NCBI GenBank assembly: GCA_009789175.1
Contig: CP046866.1
Coordinates: 1,488,001 to 1,552,000 of the forward strand
Source: Salinibaculum litoreum
GTDB lineage: Archaea; Halobacteriota; Halobacteria; Halobacteriales; Haloarculaceae
DNA length: 64,000 nt
Direction: 5' to 3'
Shown piece by piece: positions 15,837-26,019 of this stretch. Position numbers and translations under genes: made by a program. The notes below the pieces were generated by a model, which saw only the letters and a program-made list of their open reading frames with translations, was not told the DNA's origin and did not search any database. Within the stretch, counting starts at the first letter, position 1; the number at the start of each line of letters is the position of its first letter.

Positions 15837-17761
15837 TGGCGACCAAAACCGACGACACGGCTGACTTCGGTCAGGTGAGTCGGATTCGTGGCATCGTCTT
15901 CGAGAACATCACACGCGCCGCGTCGTTCATCGGTGTCTTCGCGTTGTTCCTGCTGCTTGTCTACACGATGCTCGACGCCTTCCAGCCACAGACGGCGAGC
16001 CAGGAATGGTATCTCCTCGTTGGTGGTGTCTTCGGCGTTCCGACGCTGCTGGCGGCTGGTTACGGCTGGCGAAACCGGACCGCTGGCACTGTGGCACTGC
16101 GCGCGCTCGGAATCGTGACCGGGGCGGCCGTTGTCACGACAGCACTCGTGCTGTGGCTCGGCAGTCAGCTAACCGTCGTCATGTTCGTAGTGGCTATCTT
16201 CCCGACGGCCGCCACGCTGGTCTATCTGTACACCCGCCGGCGAGCATTGACGGTCGGCCTCCAGCTCGTCGGCGTCATCGTCGCTGGTGGCGGTGTCGCG
16301 TCGGTGCTGGCGCTCTTTCTCGGGACGCAAGCTACGCTTGTCGCTGCCGTAACCGTCGGCATCCCGGCCGCACTGTTGCTCCGGTATTTCCTCGCGAACC
16401 CGACGGTTGGGAAGCGGGGCGTCGTCGCCACCGTCGTGGCGGCTCTCGGGGCGATGCTTGCGGCCGTCGTACTCGAATTCGGGAGTGCCTTCGTCCCCAT
16501 ATCGCTGGGCGAACGTGCTGTCGCCGTCTATGCGCTTGGAGCAGTCCTCGCTGTGGCTGTCTACGCCGGCGTCACGCTCCGACAGAACCGCTCTGGACAG
16601 GTCGGACTCGTGGTACCGTTCGTCTTCATCGCGGGAGTACTGGTCGGGTATCTCTTCCATCGGACATACGTCATCGTCGCGCCCGTGGGTCCGATGCTGT
16701 ACGGGCTCACGGCAGGCGTACCTGCGCTCGTGTTCGCTGCCATGGTCTATCGCGACTACGACGAGGGTCAGTTGGGACTCGCACTACCGGTCGTCGCTGC
16801 CATCGGCGTCGCTGCTGGACTTGCCTTCCACCAGCGGTTTATCGTCCAGGCCCCGAACACGCTGCTCGCGTTCGGACTCGGCATCGGAGCGGCCTACGGC
16901 GGGTACGCAGCCTACGTCAGAAAGACCGACGCCGAAGGACAGAGCGGGCTCGGACTGTCGGTCGTCGTCATCGGGAGTCTACTGGTGGCTATCCTCGCCG
17001 AGCGACGACTGGGCCTCGCCGGTCCCGACACCTGGCTGGATGTATCGTTCCTGACCAGTGGTTCGCACTACAAACCGGCGCTCACGGGGGTTCACCCGGC
17101 GCTGGTCGGGTCACTGTACTTGATGTTTATCGTCGCGTTCGTGGCGTTCCCGCTGGGAGTCGGTACTGCCATCTATCTCGAAGAATACGCCCCGGACAAC
17201 CGGTGGAAGCGCCTGTTAGAGGTCAACATCTCGAACCTGGCAGGCGTCCCCTCAGTCGTCTATGGCCTGCTCGGAGTCGGGGTGTTCGTCCGCTACGGCG
17301 GGCTGTCGCTGGGTGCCATCGTCGCCGGCGGGTTCACTCTCGCCTTGCTCATCCTCCCCATCGTCATCATCTCCTCACAGGAGGCGATTCGAGCTGTCCC
17401 GGACTCGCTCCGGCAGGCATCCTACGGGATGGGTGCGACCCGCTGGCAGACTGTCCGCAACGTCGTGTTACCCCGTGCAGTCCCGGGTATCCTCACCGGA
17501 ACTATCCTCGCGCTGGGTCGCGCAGTCGGGGAGACGGCCCCCCTGCTGATGGTCGGCATCGCTGCCGTCGGGGGAATGCCCGGAGAACTGACCGGTCAGG
17601 GAACGGCACTGCCACTACAGGTATTCTCCTGGTCGCTGGACGCAAATCCCATTCTCAGGGAGAATGTCGCAGCCGCAGGCGCGATGACACTGCTCATCGT
17701 CCTGCTCTCGATGAACGCACTGGCAATCGTCATCCGCAACAGATACGAGCAAACTCAGTGA
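15836..17761 (+). CDS. pstA: Phosphate ABC transporter permease PstA1 with a long polytopic extension
   Basis: A 641-aa protein, about twice the usual PstA length (~280-300 aa). Residues about 420-640 are a canonical PstA permease: GVGTAIYLEEYAPDN, EAIRAVPDSLRQASYGMGATRWQT (EAA loop), and LGRAVGETAPLLMVG. The first ~400 residues comprise one PstA-like N-terminal helix followed by about ten additional hydrophobic helices with short charged loops, with no recognisable domain. The frame is continuous and codon usage does not change, so this is a real extension, not a fusion artefact. It is coupled to pstC1 by a one-base overlap and followed at 6 bp by pstB1. Confidence 0.88.
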   Translation: MATKTDDTADFGQVSRIRGIVFENITRAASFIGVFALFLLLVYTMLDAFQPQTASQEWYLLVGGVFGVPTLLAAGYGWRNRTAGTVALRALGIVTGAAVVTTALVLWLGSQLTVVMFVVAIFPTAATLVYLYTRRRALTVGLQLVGVIVAGGGVASVLALFLGTQATLVAAVTVGIPAALLLRYFLANPTVGKRGVVATVVAALGAMLAAVVLEFGSAFVPISLGERAVAVYALGAVLAVAVYAGVTLRQNRSGQVGLVVPFVFIAGVLVGYLFHRTYVIVAPVGPMLYGLTAGVPALVFAAMVYRDYDEGQLGLALPVVAAIGVAAGLAFHQRFIVQAPNTLLAFGLGIGAAYGGYAAYVRKTDAEGQSGLGLSVVVIGSLLVAILAERRLGLAGPDTWLDVSFLTSGSHYKPALTGVHPALVGSLYLMFIVAFVAFPLGVGTAIYLEEYAPDNRWKRLLEVNISNLAGVPSVVYGLLGVGVFVRYGGLSLGAIVAGGFTLALLILPIVIISSQEAIRAVPDSLRQASYGMGATRWQTVRNVVLPRAVPGILTGTILALGRAVGETAPLLMVGIAAVGGMPGELTGQGTALPLQVFSWSLDANPILRENVAAAGAMTLLIVLLSMNALAIVIRNRYEQTQ

Positions 17762-17767
17762 GACACA

Positions 17768-18658
17768 ATGTCATCCGAATCCAACACCACCAAATCCGAG
17801 CCGACCGAAGAGACCACGACCGACGAATCGAGCGACCGACTCATCGATACGGCAGCCGTTAGCACGACAGCCGACGAATCACGCCAGCAGTCCAATTCGA
17901 TGATAGCCGACACCGTCATCGAGACACGGAATCTCGATGTCCACTACGGCGAGACACAGGCCCTGGACAGCATCGACCTCGAGATTCCGGAAAACCAGGT
18001 GACCGCACTCATCGGTCCCTCCGGCTGTGGGAAATCGACCTTCCTGCGGTGTATCAACCGCATGAACGACCTGGTCGATTCCGCACGCATCGACGGTGAA
18101 CTCTTTTTCCGCGGGAAAAACGTCTACGACGACGACGTCGACCCCGTGGCGCTCCGGCGGAAAATCGGCATGGTGTTCCAGCACCCCAACCCCTTCCCCA
18201 AGAGCATCTACGACAACGTCGCCTACGGCCTGCGCATCCAGGACGACACCGAGAACCTCGACGAACGCGTCGAGCAGGCGCTGAAAGACGCCGCCCTCTG
18301 GGACGAGGTCAAAGACCAGCTCGATTCGAGCGCGCTGGACCTCTCGGGGGGACAACAACAGCGCCTCTGCATCGCTCGCGCCATCGCTGTCGGCCCCGAG
18401 GTCATCCTGATGGACGAGCCGGCCTCCGCACTCGACCCGATCGCCACCTCCAAAATCGAGGACCTCATCGAGGAACTCGCCGAGAAGTATACGGTGGTCA
18501 TCGTCACCCACAACATGCAACAGGCCGCCCGTATCTCCGACCAGACCGCCGTCTTCCTCACCGGTGGCGAACTGGTCGAAGTGGACGACACACAGAAAAT
18601 CTTCGAGAACCCCGACAGCCAGCGCGTCGAGGACTACATCACCGGCAAGTTCGGATAA
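17768..18658 (+). CDS. pstB: Phosphate ABC transporter ATP-binding protein PstB1
   Basis: A 296-aa ABC ATPase. Walker A GPSGCGKS is at residues 83-90, the signature LSGGQQQRL follows, then Walker B VILMDEP and the switch histidine in [13 protein letters not shown]. PstB-specific residues include [11 protein letters not shown]. An unusual ~50-residue hydrophilic N-terminal extension precedes the ATPase; an internal ATG at codon 45 could give a standard-length protein. The C-terminal third shares a 74-nt perfectly identical tract with pstB2, suggesting gene conversion. Last gene of the first pst operon. Confidence 0.94.
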   Translation: MSSESNTTKSEPTEETTTDESSDRLIDTAAVSTTADESRQQSNSMIADTVIETRNLDVHYGETQALDSIDLEIPENQVTALIGPSGCGKSTFLRCINRMNDLVDSARIDGELFFRGKNVYDDDVDPVALRRKIGMVFQHPNPFPKSIYDNVAYGLRIQDDTENLDERVEQALKDAALWDEVKDQLDSSALDLSGGQQQRLCIARAIAVGPEVILMDEPASALDPIATSKIEDLIEELAEKYTVVIVTHNMQQAARISDQTAVFLTGGELVEVDDTQKIFENPDSQRVEDYITGKFG

Positions 18659-18843
18659 GCGAGAGCGCGTAGTACTGGCTCGAAAACGGACTAAACAAGC
18701 GGATCCCTTCTTCTGGCCACCTCACACGGACACGCCAGTCACGTCTATATAGCACTACCAACGGAAACGAGTCCTCCCAAGGACTCGATAGCACTAGGTG
18801 GACAACCGAGCAGTCAGTGTGGGCACGTAGCCGAACAGTCGGG

Positions 18844-18865
18844 TATTATAAACGCGTTTTATTAT
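18844..18865 (+). promoter_or_regulatory. Promoter of the second pst operon
   Basis: Two TATA-like elements stand before pstS2: TATTATAAA at 18844-18852 (34-42 bp before the ATG) and TTTTATTAT at 18857-18865 (21-29 bp before). Either could be used. The 227-bp spacer after pstB1 contains no gene. Confidence 0.55.
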
Positions 18866-18885
18866 GTCCCCGGGAGATTCACCCG

Positions 18886-19959
18886 ATGACGCAAGATACG
18901 CGTCTTGACGACGTATCACGACGGAAATTCCTCGTTGGTACCGGCGCTGCAGGAGTAGCAGCACTGGCAGGGTGTTCGAGTGAGGCCTCGGACGACGACG
19001 AGGGTTCGGGCAACACCTCGCCGCTTGCAGCAGGTGGGTCCTCGACGGTGTACCCCATCATGAACTCGGCGGCGTCCTACTGGAACGCCAACCGGCCAGC
19101 AGACGATACCGAGTACTGGCCCCACGGCGAGTACGGCATCGACACGGACAAGAATCTCGCCGATTACTGGGCCGGCCTCTACGGGTTCGAAGCCAAGGAC
19201 AACAATAACCCACCGTTCCGGTTCACGGTTGCGCTCTCACACTCCGGGACCGGCGTCGAGAAGGTCCGCGACGAGAAACACGACATCGGAAACTCCTCGG
19301 GGAACGTCGAGGACGAACTCCCCGACCGGGACTCCTACAATAAGTTCAAAGACCACGTCGTCGGCGTCGACGGCCAGCCGCTGGTCGTCTCCCAGGAAAT
19401 CGCGGACGCTGGCGTCGATGTCATCACCGGCCAGGAACTGAAAGACCTCTACAAGGGCGAAATCACCGACTGGCAGGACATCGAGGCCTACGAAGGTCCG
19501 AGCAAGGAAGTCCAGGTGCTCGCTCGCGTCAAGGGGTCGGGGACCCGGACCTCTTTCGTGAGCAACGTCTTCGGCGACCCCGAAGCGGAGACCACGGTCT
19601 CGAACCGCTTCGGCCAGAATCAGCGCCTCGCACAGGCCGTCGGCCAGGCCGACAACGCCATCAGCTACCTCGCACTGGCGTTTATCGATACCGACGGACT
19701 GAGCGATGTTGCTCTCAACTGGGAGGGCACACGCTACGAGTACCAGGCCAGCGAAAACGGGCTGGACGCGACGGAGTACCCCCTCTCGCGTGACCTCCAC
19801 TGTTACACCTGGGCAGAAACCTCGAAGAAGGAGGCCGCCGTCCTCAACATGGTGCTGTCGGACTTCGGTCAGGACACCTTCGTGGCCCCGAACAACTACT
19901 TCAGGCTCTCAGAGGCCCGCCGCGAAGAAGAGCGCAACAAACTGCCGGACCAGGAGTAA
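18886..19959 (+). CDS. pstS: Phosphate ABC transporter, substrate-binding lipoprotein 2
   Basis: A 357-aa phosphate-binding lipoprotein with Tat motif SRRKFLVG and lipobox LAGC within the first 35 residues. The phosphate loop AAGGSSTVYPIM, the second loop HSGTGVEKV and GSGTRTSFVSN are all present. It is longer than PstS1 because of insertions rich in charged and aromatic residues (YWPHGEYGIDTDKN). The start at 18886 places the Tat signal right at the N-terminus; the in-frame extension upstream does not. It heads a second pstSCAB-phoU operon; the spacer to pstC2 carries the 21-nt shared element. Confidence 0.92.
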   Translation: MTQDTRLDDVSRRKFLVGTGAAGVAALAGCSSEASDDDEGSGNTSPLAAGGSSTVYPIMNSAASYWNANRPADDTEYWPHGEYGIDTDKNLADYWAGLYGFEAKDNNNPPFRFTVALSHSGTGVEKVRDEKHDIGNSSGNVEDELPDRDSYNKFKDHVVGVDGQPLVVSQEIADAGVDVITGQELKDLYKGEITDWQDIEAYEGPSKEVQVLARVKGSGTRTSFVSNVFGDPEAETTVSNRFGQNQRLAQAVGQADNAISYLALAFIDTDGLSDVALNWEGTRYEYQASENGLDATEYPLSRDLHCYTWAETSKKEAAVLNMVLSDFGQDTFVAPNNYFRLSEARREEERNKLPDQE

Positions 19960-19978
19960 CCTGGACCGACTGCAGTAA

Positions 19979-19999
19979 CTGGATTCGAACGAGCACGCC
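19979..19999 (+). repeat. 21-nt element shared with the ppk upstream region, copy 2
   Basis: Lies in the 49-bp gap between pstS2 and pstC2, ending 9 bp before the pstC2 ATG, and matches 8986-9006 at 20 of 21 positions. The gap position suggests either an internal promoter-associated site or an RNA-level signal that sets the ratio of PstS2 to the rest of the operon. Confidence 0.5.
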
Positions 20000-20008
20000 T
20001 ACTATCCA

Positions 20009-21139
20009 ATGCTATCGTACATCGCATCACGCGCACAGGTCATTCTCGTCGGAGAAGATGCATCAGCGGGCTCGCTGTCCGTCGTGAGCGCAGCGGCGTT
20101 GTCGCTTGCAGCCACGATACTTGTCTTTCTGTTCCTGCCGTCGCTCGCGCTCCCGGTACTCGGTGTCTTCGTCATCGTGACGGCCATCGGGTGGGCCACC
20201 CACCAGTCGGAGATGGCACGACTGCTTACCCTCATCGCGACGGTGTTGACCGTCCTGACGGTCGCGTTCATCACGTATTTCCTGTTTGCGAGTGCGTTCC
20301 CGGCGTTTCGCGAACACAGCGCCGGATTGCTCGCCGTCCCGCTGGACAGTAATGGAAACGTCCGCTGGTTTTTCTTCCTCGAAGCAGTGCTACCGGTCGG
20401 GGAAACACAAGCAGTCTGGAACCCATCGGGCGGCGTCTACTCGCTGTTACCTGCAATCTGGGCGACGGTCATCGTCACCGTCATCGCAGGGGCCGTCGCT
20501 GGCCCGCTCGGGTTGATGGGCGCGCTGTACATCGCCGAGATTGCGAGTGACAGGGTCCGTGAAATCATCAAACCGGCCGTTGAGATTCTGGCCGGGATTC
20601 CGTCCATCGTCTACGGCTTCATCGGCTTTCAGGTGCTCAACAGCTTCGTTCAAGACGCCTTTCTCGACCAGCAGGCGAGTTTCCTCATCGCCGGCCTCGT
20701 GGTCGGCGTGATGGCGCTGCCGACAGTCGTCTCCGTCGCCGAGGACGCCATCTCCAGTGTCCCGAGTTCGATGTCCGACGGCTCCGTCGCGATGGGAGCC
20801 ACGGAGTGGCAGACGATGAAGAGCATCTCGATTCCCGCGGCCTTCTCGGGTATCTCAGCGGGAGTCATCCTCGGACTGGGACGTGCTATCGGCGAGACGA
20901 TGGCCGTCGCAGCGATTATGGCCGCCGGAACCGGCCTCTCGGACCCGCTGTTCGACGTCTTCGATCAGAGTGTCACGCTGACCAGCCGCATCGCAACCTC
21001 CTACGGTGATGCCTCGGAGAGCACCGTCGAGGTGCTGTTCGTCGCCGGCGTCATGCTCTTTGTCATCGTCGCGGGGATGAGCGTTATCGCACAGTACATC
21101 GAACGACGCATGAAACGGAAACTGAAGGGGAACGCATGA
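20009..21139 (+). CDS. pstC: Phosphate ABC transporter permease PstC2
   Basis: A 376-aa permease. The canonical PstC core is present, with an EAA loop in DAISSVPSSMSDGSVAMGATEWQT and the family-typical [18 protein letters not shown]. It is longer than PstC1 because of about 70 N-terminal residues with two or three extra hydrophobic helices. The stop overlaps pstA2 by 4 bp (ATGA). It forms the channel with PstA2. Confidence 0.92.
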   Translation: MLSYIASRAQVILVGEDASAGSLSVVSAAALSLAATILVFLFLPSLALPVLGVFVIVTAIGWATHQSEMARLLTLIATVLTVLTVAFITYFLFASAFPAFREHSAGLLAVPLDSNGNVRWFFFLEAVLPVGETQAVWNPSGGVYSLLPAIWATVIVTVIAGAVAGPLGLMGALYIAEIASDRVREIIKPAVEILAGIPSIVYGFIGFQVLNSFVQDAFLDQQASFLIAGLVVGVMALPTVVSVAEDAISSVPSSMSDGSVAMGATEWQTMKSISIPAAFSGISAGVILGLGRAIGETMAVAAIMAAGTGLSDPLFDVFDQSVTLTSRIATSYGDASESTVEVLFVAGVMLFVIVAGMSVIAQYIERRMKRKLKGNA

Positions 21140-23805
21140 GTGAAGCATACGTCCGCGAAACGACCCTCGTCACCGACGATTCCGATTACTTCGAGCGGGT
21201 GCTGGACGGAACTGTCGGTCTCAGTCTCGTGAGTTTCGTCGTCGGCATCGCGGCGCTCGCCGACGTGATTGCACTCGGAGCAACGGGGTCCGAACTCGGG
21301 CGACCCCTGTTGACGCTTGCAGTTGCGGCCGTCGGCGGTGTCGGAGTCGTCGCTATCTGTGACCGTCTCGGGCTTGTGTCAATCACCTCACAGCGCGCCA
21401 CCAACGCCGCCACCGGAGTCGTCGTGAGTCTGCTTGCGTTGACTGCCCTGGCGTTTGCAGCCGAGATGACGCTTGCGCGTCTGTTCGGCATCACATTGCT
21501 CGTCCAGGCTGTCGCAGTGGTCAGTGCCGGGGCAGCGTCCCGATTCGACGTGGCAGACACAACCCCGGACCCCAGCGCTGGTCTGCTCGCCGGACTGGCG
21601 TTCGGTGCCATTGGACTCATCTTCGGCGCGGCCATCGGCGGTTCGCTCGTCGGCTTCGATTCGACGCTGCTGGCCGGCGTTCCTACCTGGGTCGTCGTGA
21701 CGCTCGCGTCCGGAGTCGGAATGACAGTCGTCACTGTGCTCCCGCGTGAAGACATCGGCTCGACGCTGCCGGCAGCGCTGATCGTCGGCGCACTCGGCGT
21801 GACGGTCACCACGGCCGCAGTCGGCGTCGGATGGCAGTGGAACCCGGAGACAATCGACGGCGGGTTCACCGGCGGTGTCGTTGTCCCGCTGTTTGTGCTC
21901 TTTGGCTCGATGGTCGCCGGATGGGCTGCCTCGAAAGCACGGGCCGGCTTCGGTGCCCGCGGCCGGCAACTCGGTGCGTTCTACGTCGTCAACGTCAACG
22001 CGGCTCTCATCGTGACGGTGATGATAACCATCGTGGTGTTCGTTGCCGTCAAAGGCATCGGATATGCCTTCCACGGCTTCGCCATCGGGGCGCTGTCGGG
22101 ACTCGTCGTGCTGGCACCGCTGTTCGTCCTCGCTCTCCAGTGGGCGCGGGGGCCAGCCGGCACCGCCCGGTGGAACTCGACCGTGAGACAGTTGGTTCGC
22201 GTGACGCCGCTGGCTGCAGTCGGTGCATTGGCCGCCGTGTTACTCGGAGTTCTCGCTACCGGCCGAACGCTCGATTACCCCTTCACTTACACCGTCCAGG
22301 TCAACAGGGAACCCGTCGTACTGGACACGAGTCTGGCGATTACCCCCGCACTCGAAATCGGCAACCTGCTGCTCATCATCTCGGGTGGCTTCCTGGCAGT
22401 GTACTTCCTCCGGAAGTACGGCACGCTCAGGAACGTCGGCAACAAATCGGACCGGCTCGTGACCGTCCGACGGCTGGTCCCCCGTGCAATCGGGGGGCTC
22501 CTGCTCGCAGGTGTCATCATCGCCATCCTCGGCCGGTCGCCGGCCGGCATCCCGCTGTCAGAAACAGTCGGGAGCGGCCTGGTTCTGGCCGGCGCGCTCG
22601 CTGCCGTCGCGTTCACTGTCAGTCCCCTCGCGGCTGTCGGGTTCGGCGACGGAACACGCAGAGAGCGGGCCGAGCAAGCCGCTCGGGTGGTCAGCGTCTC
22701 GCTGTTCAGCGCGCTCGGGCTGTTGACTACTGCCGTGCTCCTCGAATCCCTCTCCGGCGCGAATCCCTCTCTGGGTCCGGTCAACATCGTCCCGGTACTG
22801 GCGCTGGTCGCCACCGCCGCTGCCGGGTGTTTTGCCCTCATCTGCGCACTGACGCTCCGTAAGACGGATGACGCAAATCTCCGTCGGATTCTCCGCAACG
22901 AGGGAACCCTCGGGCTGGCAGCAGCCAGTGGATTCGTCGCGCTGTTCGGGCTCCACATCGCGTTGACCCAGGCAGCCTATATCGCCGGCCCAGTCCGCAT
23001 AGGTCTGACCGGAAGCCTCTCCTGGCCGATGGCACTCGAAGCCTACAAACCGCTCGGCCCACAGCCGGGTGGTATCTGGCCGGCCGTGGTCGGCACCATC
23101 TGGCTCGTCACCGGGGCCTCGGCGTTTGCAGTCCCGCTGGGCGTCGGCGCTGCCATCTTCCTGACCGAGTACGCCGAGCAGGGGCGTGCGACTGCTCTGG
23201 TCGAGATAGCGACAAACGCACTCTGGAGCACGCCAAGCGTCGTCTTCGGCCTGTTCGGTGCGGCGTTTATCCTGCCGCGACTGGGCGGTGACGAGTCACT
23301 GCTGGCCGGGATGCTCGTGCTCGGGTTCATGTTGCTCCCGCTGGTGCTCATCACCAGCCGGGAAGCCATCAAGTCCGTCCCGGACGAGTACCGTGACGCG
23401 AGCGCGGCGCTGGGCGTGAGCCGCTGGGAGACGATTCGGAGCGTCGTCCTGCCGGCAGCGATGCCGGGCGTCGTCACCGGCGTCATCCTGGGCGTCGGCC
23501 GCATCGCCGGTGAGACGGCCCCGCTCATCCTCGTGTTGGGGTCGACGCTGAACTCCACGCGAGCCATCGATGTCATCGGAGGCTTTCGGTTCCTCAACCA
23601 GCCGCCGTTCATCATCAACGACGCACTGACACAGGCCTCGGCCGCACTGCCGACTCAGGTGTGGGCAGTTATCTCCGCCGGAGTCAGCGGGTCCCCATCT
23701 ATGGGATGGGCGTCGGCATTCCTGTTGCTGACAGTGGTGCTTGGCTTCTATGCCGTCGGCATCGTCACGCGAACGTACTTCAGGAGGAAGTTGAACTATG
23801 AGTAA
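21136..23805 (+). CDS. pstA: Phosphate ABC transporter permease PstA2, giant form
   Basis: An 889-aa integral membrane protein, roughly three times a normal PstA. The C-terminal ~270 residues are a complete PstA permease ([56 protein letters not shown]). The first ~610 residues contain roughly fifteen hydrophobic helices in clusters with two longer polar loops, one with [19 protein letters not shown]. No ABC, kinase or solute-binding motif is visible there. It overlaps pstC2 by 4 bp and pstB2 by 8 bp. PstA1 has a shorter extension of the same character, so this is a shared trait of both systems. Confidence 0.87.
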   Translation: MSEAYVRETTLVTDDSDYFERVLDGTVGLSLVSFVVGIAALADVIALGATGSELGRPLLTLAVAAVGGVGVVAICDRLGLVSITSQRATNAATGVVVSLLALTALAFAAEMTLARLFGITLLVQAVAVVSAGAASRFDVADTTPDPSAGLLAGLAFGAIGLIFGAAIGGSLVGFDSTLLAGVPTWVVVTLASGVGMTVVTVLPREDIGSTLPAALIVGALGVTVTTAAVGVGWQWNPETIDGGFTGGVVVPLFVLFGSMVAGWAASKARAGFGARGRQLGAFYVVNVNAALIVTVMITIVVFVAVKGIGYAFHGFAIGALSGLVVLAPLFVLALQWARGPAGTARWNSTVRQLVRVTPLAAVGALAAVLLGVLATGRTLDYPFTYTVQVNREPVVLDTSLAITPALEIGNLLLIISGGFLAVYFLRKYGTLRNVGNKSDRLVTVRRLVPRAIGGLLLAGVIIAILGRSPAGIPLSETVGSGLVLAGALAAVAFTVSPLAAVGFGDGTRRERAEQAARVVSVSLFSALGLLTTAVLLESLSGANPSLGPVNIVPVLALVATAAAGCFALICALTLRKTDDANLRRILRNEGTLGLAAASGFVALFGLHIALTQAAYIAGPVRIGLTGSLSWPMALEAYKPLGPQPGGIWPAVVGTIWLVTGASAFAVPLGVGAAIFLTEYAEQGRATALVEIATNALWSTPSVVFGLFGAAFILPRLGGDESLLAGMLVLGFMLLPLVLITSREAIKSVPDEYRDASAALGVSRWETIRSVVLPAAMPGVVTGVILGVGRIAGETAPLILVLGSTLNSTRAIDVIGGFRFLNQPPFIINDALTQASAALPTQVWAVISAGVSGSPSMGWASAFLLLTVVLGFYAVGIVTRTYFRRKLNYE

Positions 23806-24718
23806 CGCAGTCGATACAGAGAGAGACACGGACACGGAACTGACAGAGGCACCGAGTGGCAAACGGACGACCGGCGAGAGCGACGAGACCGTCGAGGAGG
23901 CCTGGACCGACTACCGCTTCGACGGCGACGCCAAACTCGACGTGGAGAATCTGGACGTGTGGTACGGCGACGAACACGCGCTCAAGGACGTCTCGATGGA
24001 GATTCCCGAGGAAAGCGTCACGGCTCTTATCGGTCCCTCCGGGTGTGGCAAGTCCACGTACCTTCGCTGTCTCAACCGGATGAACGACCGCATCAAGTCG
24101 GCCCGCGTGGAGGGGTCGGTGAAACTGGACGACACCGAAATCTACGACCCCAACGCCAACCTCGTCGAACTCCGCAAGCGGGTCGGGATGGTGTTCCAGT
24201 CGCCCAATCCCTTCCCGAAGTCCATCCGGGAGAACGTCTCCTACGGCCCGCGCAAACACGGCGATATCGAGAAGGGACTGCTCGCCCGTCTCTTCGGTCG
24301 CGACGACACCGAAGAAGAGTACGACCTCGTCGAGCAGTCGCTGAAACAGGCCGCGCTCTGGGAGGAGGTCAGCGACCGACTCGAGGACAACGCCCTCGGT
24401 CTCTCCGGCGGACAACAACAGCGTCTCTGTATCGCCCGCTGTCTCGCCGTCGGGCCCGAGGTCATCCTGATGGACGAGCCAGCCTCCGCACTCGACCCAA
24501 TCGCCACCTCCAAAATCGAAGATCTGGTCGAAGACCTCGCGGAGGATTATACGGTGGTCATCGTCACCCACAACATGCAACAGGCCGCCCGTATCTCCGA
24601 CCAGACCGCCGTCTTCCTCACTGGTGGCGAACTCGTCGAGTACGACGACACCGACAAAATCTTCGAGAACCCCGAGAGCCAGCGCGTCGAGGACTACATC
24701 ACCGGCAAGTTCGGGTAG
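23798..24718 (+). CDS. pstB: Phosphate ABC transporter ATP-binding protein PstB2
   Basis: A 306-aa ABC ATPase with Walker A GPSGCGKS, signature LSGGQQQRL, Walker B VILMDEP and [13 protein letters not shown]. An insert of about 15 residues between the Q-loop and the signature ([23 protein letters not shown]) is absent from PstB1. The N-terminal ~45 residues are charged and poorly conserved. The start overlaps the end of pstA2 by 8 bp, and the stop directly abuts phoU1. A 74-nt segment (24548-24621) is identical to pstB1. Confidence 0.94.
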   Translation: MSNAVDTERDTDTELTEAPSGKRTTGESDETVEEAWTDYRFDGDAKLDVENLDVWYGDEHALKDVSMEIPEESVTALIGPSGCGKSTYLRCLNRMNDRIKSARVEGSVKLDDTEIYDPNANLVELRKRVGMVFQSPNPFPKSIRENVSYGPRKHGDIEKGLLARLFGRDDTEEEYDLVEQSLKQAALWEEVSDRLEDNALGLSGGQQQRLCIARCLAVGPEVILMDEPASALDPIATSKIEDLVEDLAEDYTVVIVTHNMQQAARISDQTAVFLTGGELVEYDDTDKIFENPESQRVEDYITGKFG

Positions 24719-25387
24719 ATGCCACGCGATTCCTTCCAGGCGGAGCTCAGTGCGCTCCGGTCGGCCGTGGTCGACCTCGGTGAGACCGTCGTCGAGCGAC
24801 TGCGCCAGGCTGCTCAGGCACTCGCCGACAACGACCGGGAGCAAGCACGGTACGTCCTCGAACACGACCATGAAATAAACGAGCGGTATCTCGAACTGGA
24901 GGCCGACTGTATCGACCTCTTCACACTCCAGCAGCCGGTGGCCGGTGACCTGCGCTTCGTCGCCGCCTCCTTTAAGATTCTCACCGACCTCGAACGGGTC
25001 GGCGACCTGGCGATGAATCTCGGAGGGTATGTCACGGGGATGAGCGACGAGTTCGTCCCCCGGGCTGACCTGGTCGCTATCGGCGAGTTGGTGGCCGACC
25101 AGGTGGAGGCAGCCGTCGCGGCCTACGAGAACGAGGACCCCGAAGCCTGCCACGATGTCGCAGAGCGCGACGACGAAGTCGACGGCCTATGTGAGCGTGC
25201 TGCGGAGGTGTTGTTGCGTGACCTCGTGGACCGCGCACCACGGGGAACACAACTGGAAACGCTGTTAGAGGAAGTCTTCCAGTTGCTGTTGACTATCCGT
25301 GACCTCGAACGAATCGGCGACCACGCCGTCAACATCGCTGCCCGCACGCTGTATATGGTCGAAAGCGACGACGCCTTGCTGTACTGA
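24719..25387 (+). CDS. phoU: PhoU phosphate-signalling protein 1
   Basis: A 222-aa protein made of two PhoU three-helix bundles, each with the conserved acidic metal-binding motif: LERVGDLAMNLGG near residue 97 and LERIGDHAVNIAARTLY near the C-terminus. PhoU restrains Pst transport and signalling when phosphate is plentiful. Its ATG immediately follows the pstB2 stop, so it is the terminal gene of the second pst operon. It is closely related to the second phoU at 26627 and shares a 51-nt identical tract with it. Confidence 0.92.
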   Translation: MPRDSFQAELSALRSAVVDLGETVVERLRQAAQALADNDREQARYVLEHDHEINERYLELEADCIDLFTLQQPVAGDLRFVAASFKILTDLERVGDLAMNLGGYVTGMSDEFVPRADLVAIGELVADQVEAAVAAYENEDPEACHDVAERDDEVDGLCERAAEVLLRDLVDRAPRGTQLETLLEEVFQLLLTIRDLERIGDHAVNIAARTLYMVESDDALLY

Positions 25388-25512
25388 CCACAGCGGCGAT
25401 AGCGGTGAGTTCCTCCCTCTCTGGTGTAAGGTGTCACAGAAACAGTCAGTCTCGATTTACTCCGATTCCATCGGGCGTGAAAATGTGTCCTTAGGCACAG
25501 TTGCAGAAGGCA

Positions 25513-25891
25513 GTGCAAGATAGAGAGGGTTCAGCAGTCTGTCACCGTCGATTTCATACTGTTTCGGTCGATCAGTCACTCTGGGTAATGGGTGACTCCT
25601 GTCTTCTCGATAGCCCGTACAGGCCGTAGATCAATAGGGCAATACCAGTGGCAAAATAGACGGCAGCTGGTGGTCTGACCGTAATCGTGTCTGTCAAGAG
25701 ACCGATGCCGTATGCGAAAACAACGACACCAATTACGAATTGAAGTGCAGTCCAGTTCATCTCTGTTGTGGTCGGTGCAGTACTGTTCGCAGGACTCTCG
25801 TATACATAATTTGAATGGCCTGTAACGACCGATCACAGCAGTCTTGCACAGGTTGTTCCACCGTGCAAGACTCGCTCCTTCTATTTTGCAC
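25513..25891. repeat. Possible small element with imperfect terminal inverted repeats
   Basis: The left end reads GTGCAAGATAGAGAGGG (25513-25529) and the right end, read inward on the other strand from 25891, GTGCAAAATAGAAGGAG. The two match at about 14 of 17 positions, allowing one gap. The right end contains copy 2 of the 29-nt repeat (25862-25890, minus strand). No target-site duplication is evident. The 379-bp interval encloses one small membrane-protein gene. It may be a degraded non-autonomous element, or the ends may just be separate repeats. Confidence 0.4.
25572..25760 (-). CDS. Small two-helix membrane protein
   Basis: A 62-aa hydrophobic protein with two predicted transmembrane helices separated by a short TDTITVRPPAA turn and a polar C-terminus (SRRQESPITQSD). 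An ATG with an AT-rich TATATAC/AAATTA region about 45 bp upstream supports expression. No family is recognised. It lies between phoU1 and phoU2 inside a lower-GC patch bounded by related short repeats, so it is probably accessory. Confidence 0.5.
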   Translation of the reverse strand: MNWTALQFVIGVVVFAYGIGLLTDTITVRPPAAVYFATGIALLIYGLYGLSRRQESPITQSD

Positions 25892-26019
25892 CGGCACTCC
25901 CGAATCATACATTTTCTGCCAGTAATCGCGTGACCGACTCAGAGGGTTAGTCAGCCAATCAGCACGGTTTCCCCACGTCGTCACTGACCAAGCCTGCTAT
26001 CGAAGGGTTGCACGCAAGG

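Noticed and set aside
16006-17862. 618-codon Arg-rich frame overlapping pstA1
   Set aside because: Extreme arginine content and lack of hydrophobic segments mark it as an out-of-frame translation; the pstA1 frame carries real permease motifs.
25513-25891. A definite transposable element
   Set aside because: Ends are similar but imperfect, no transposase is present and no target-site duplication was found. It is kept only as a low-confidence repeat.
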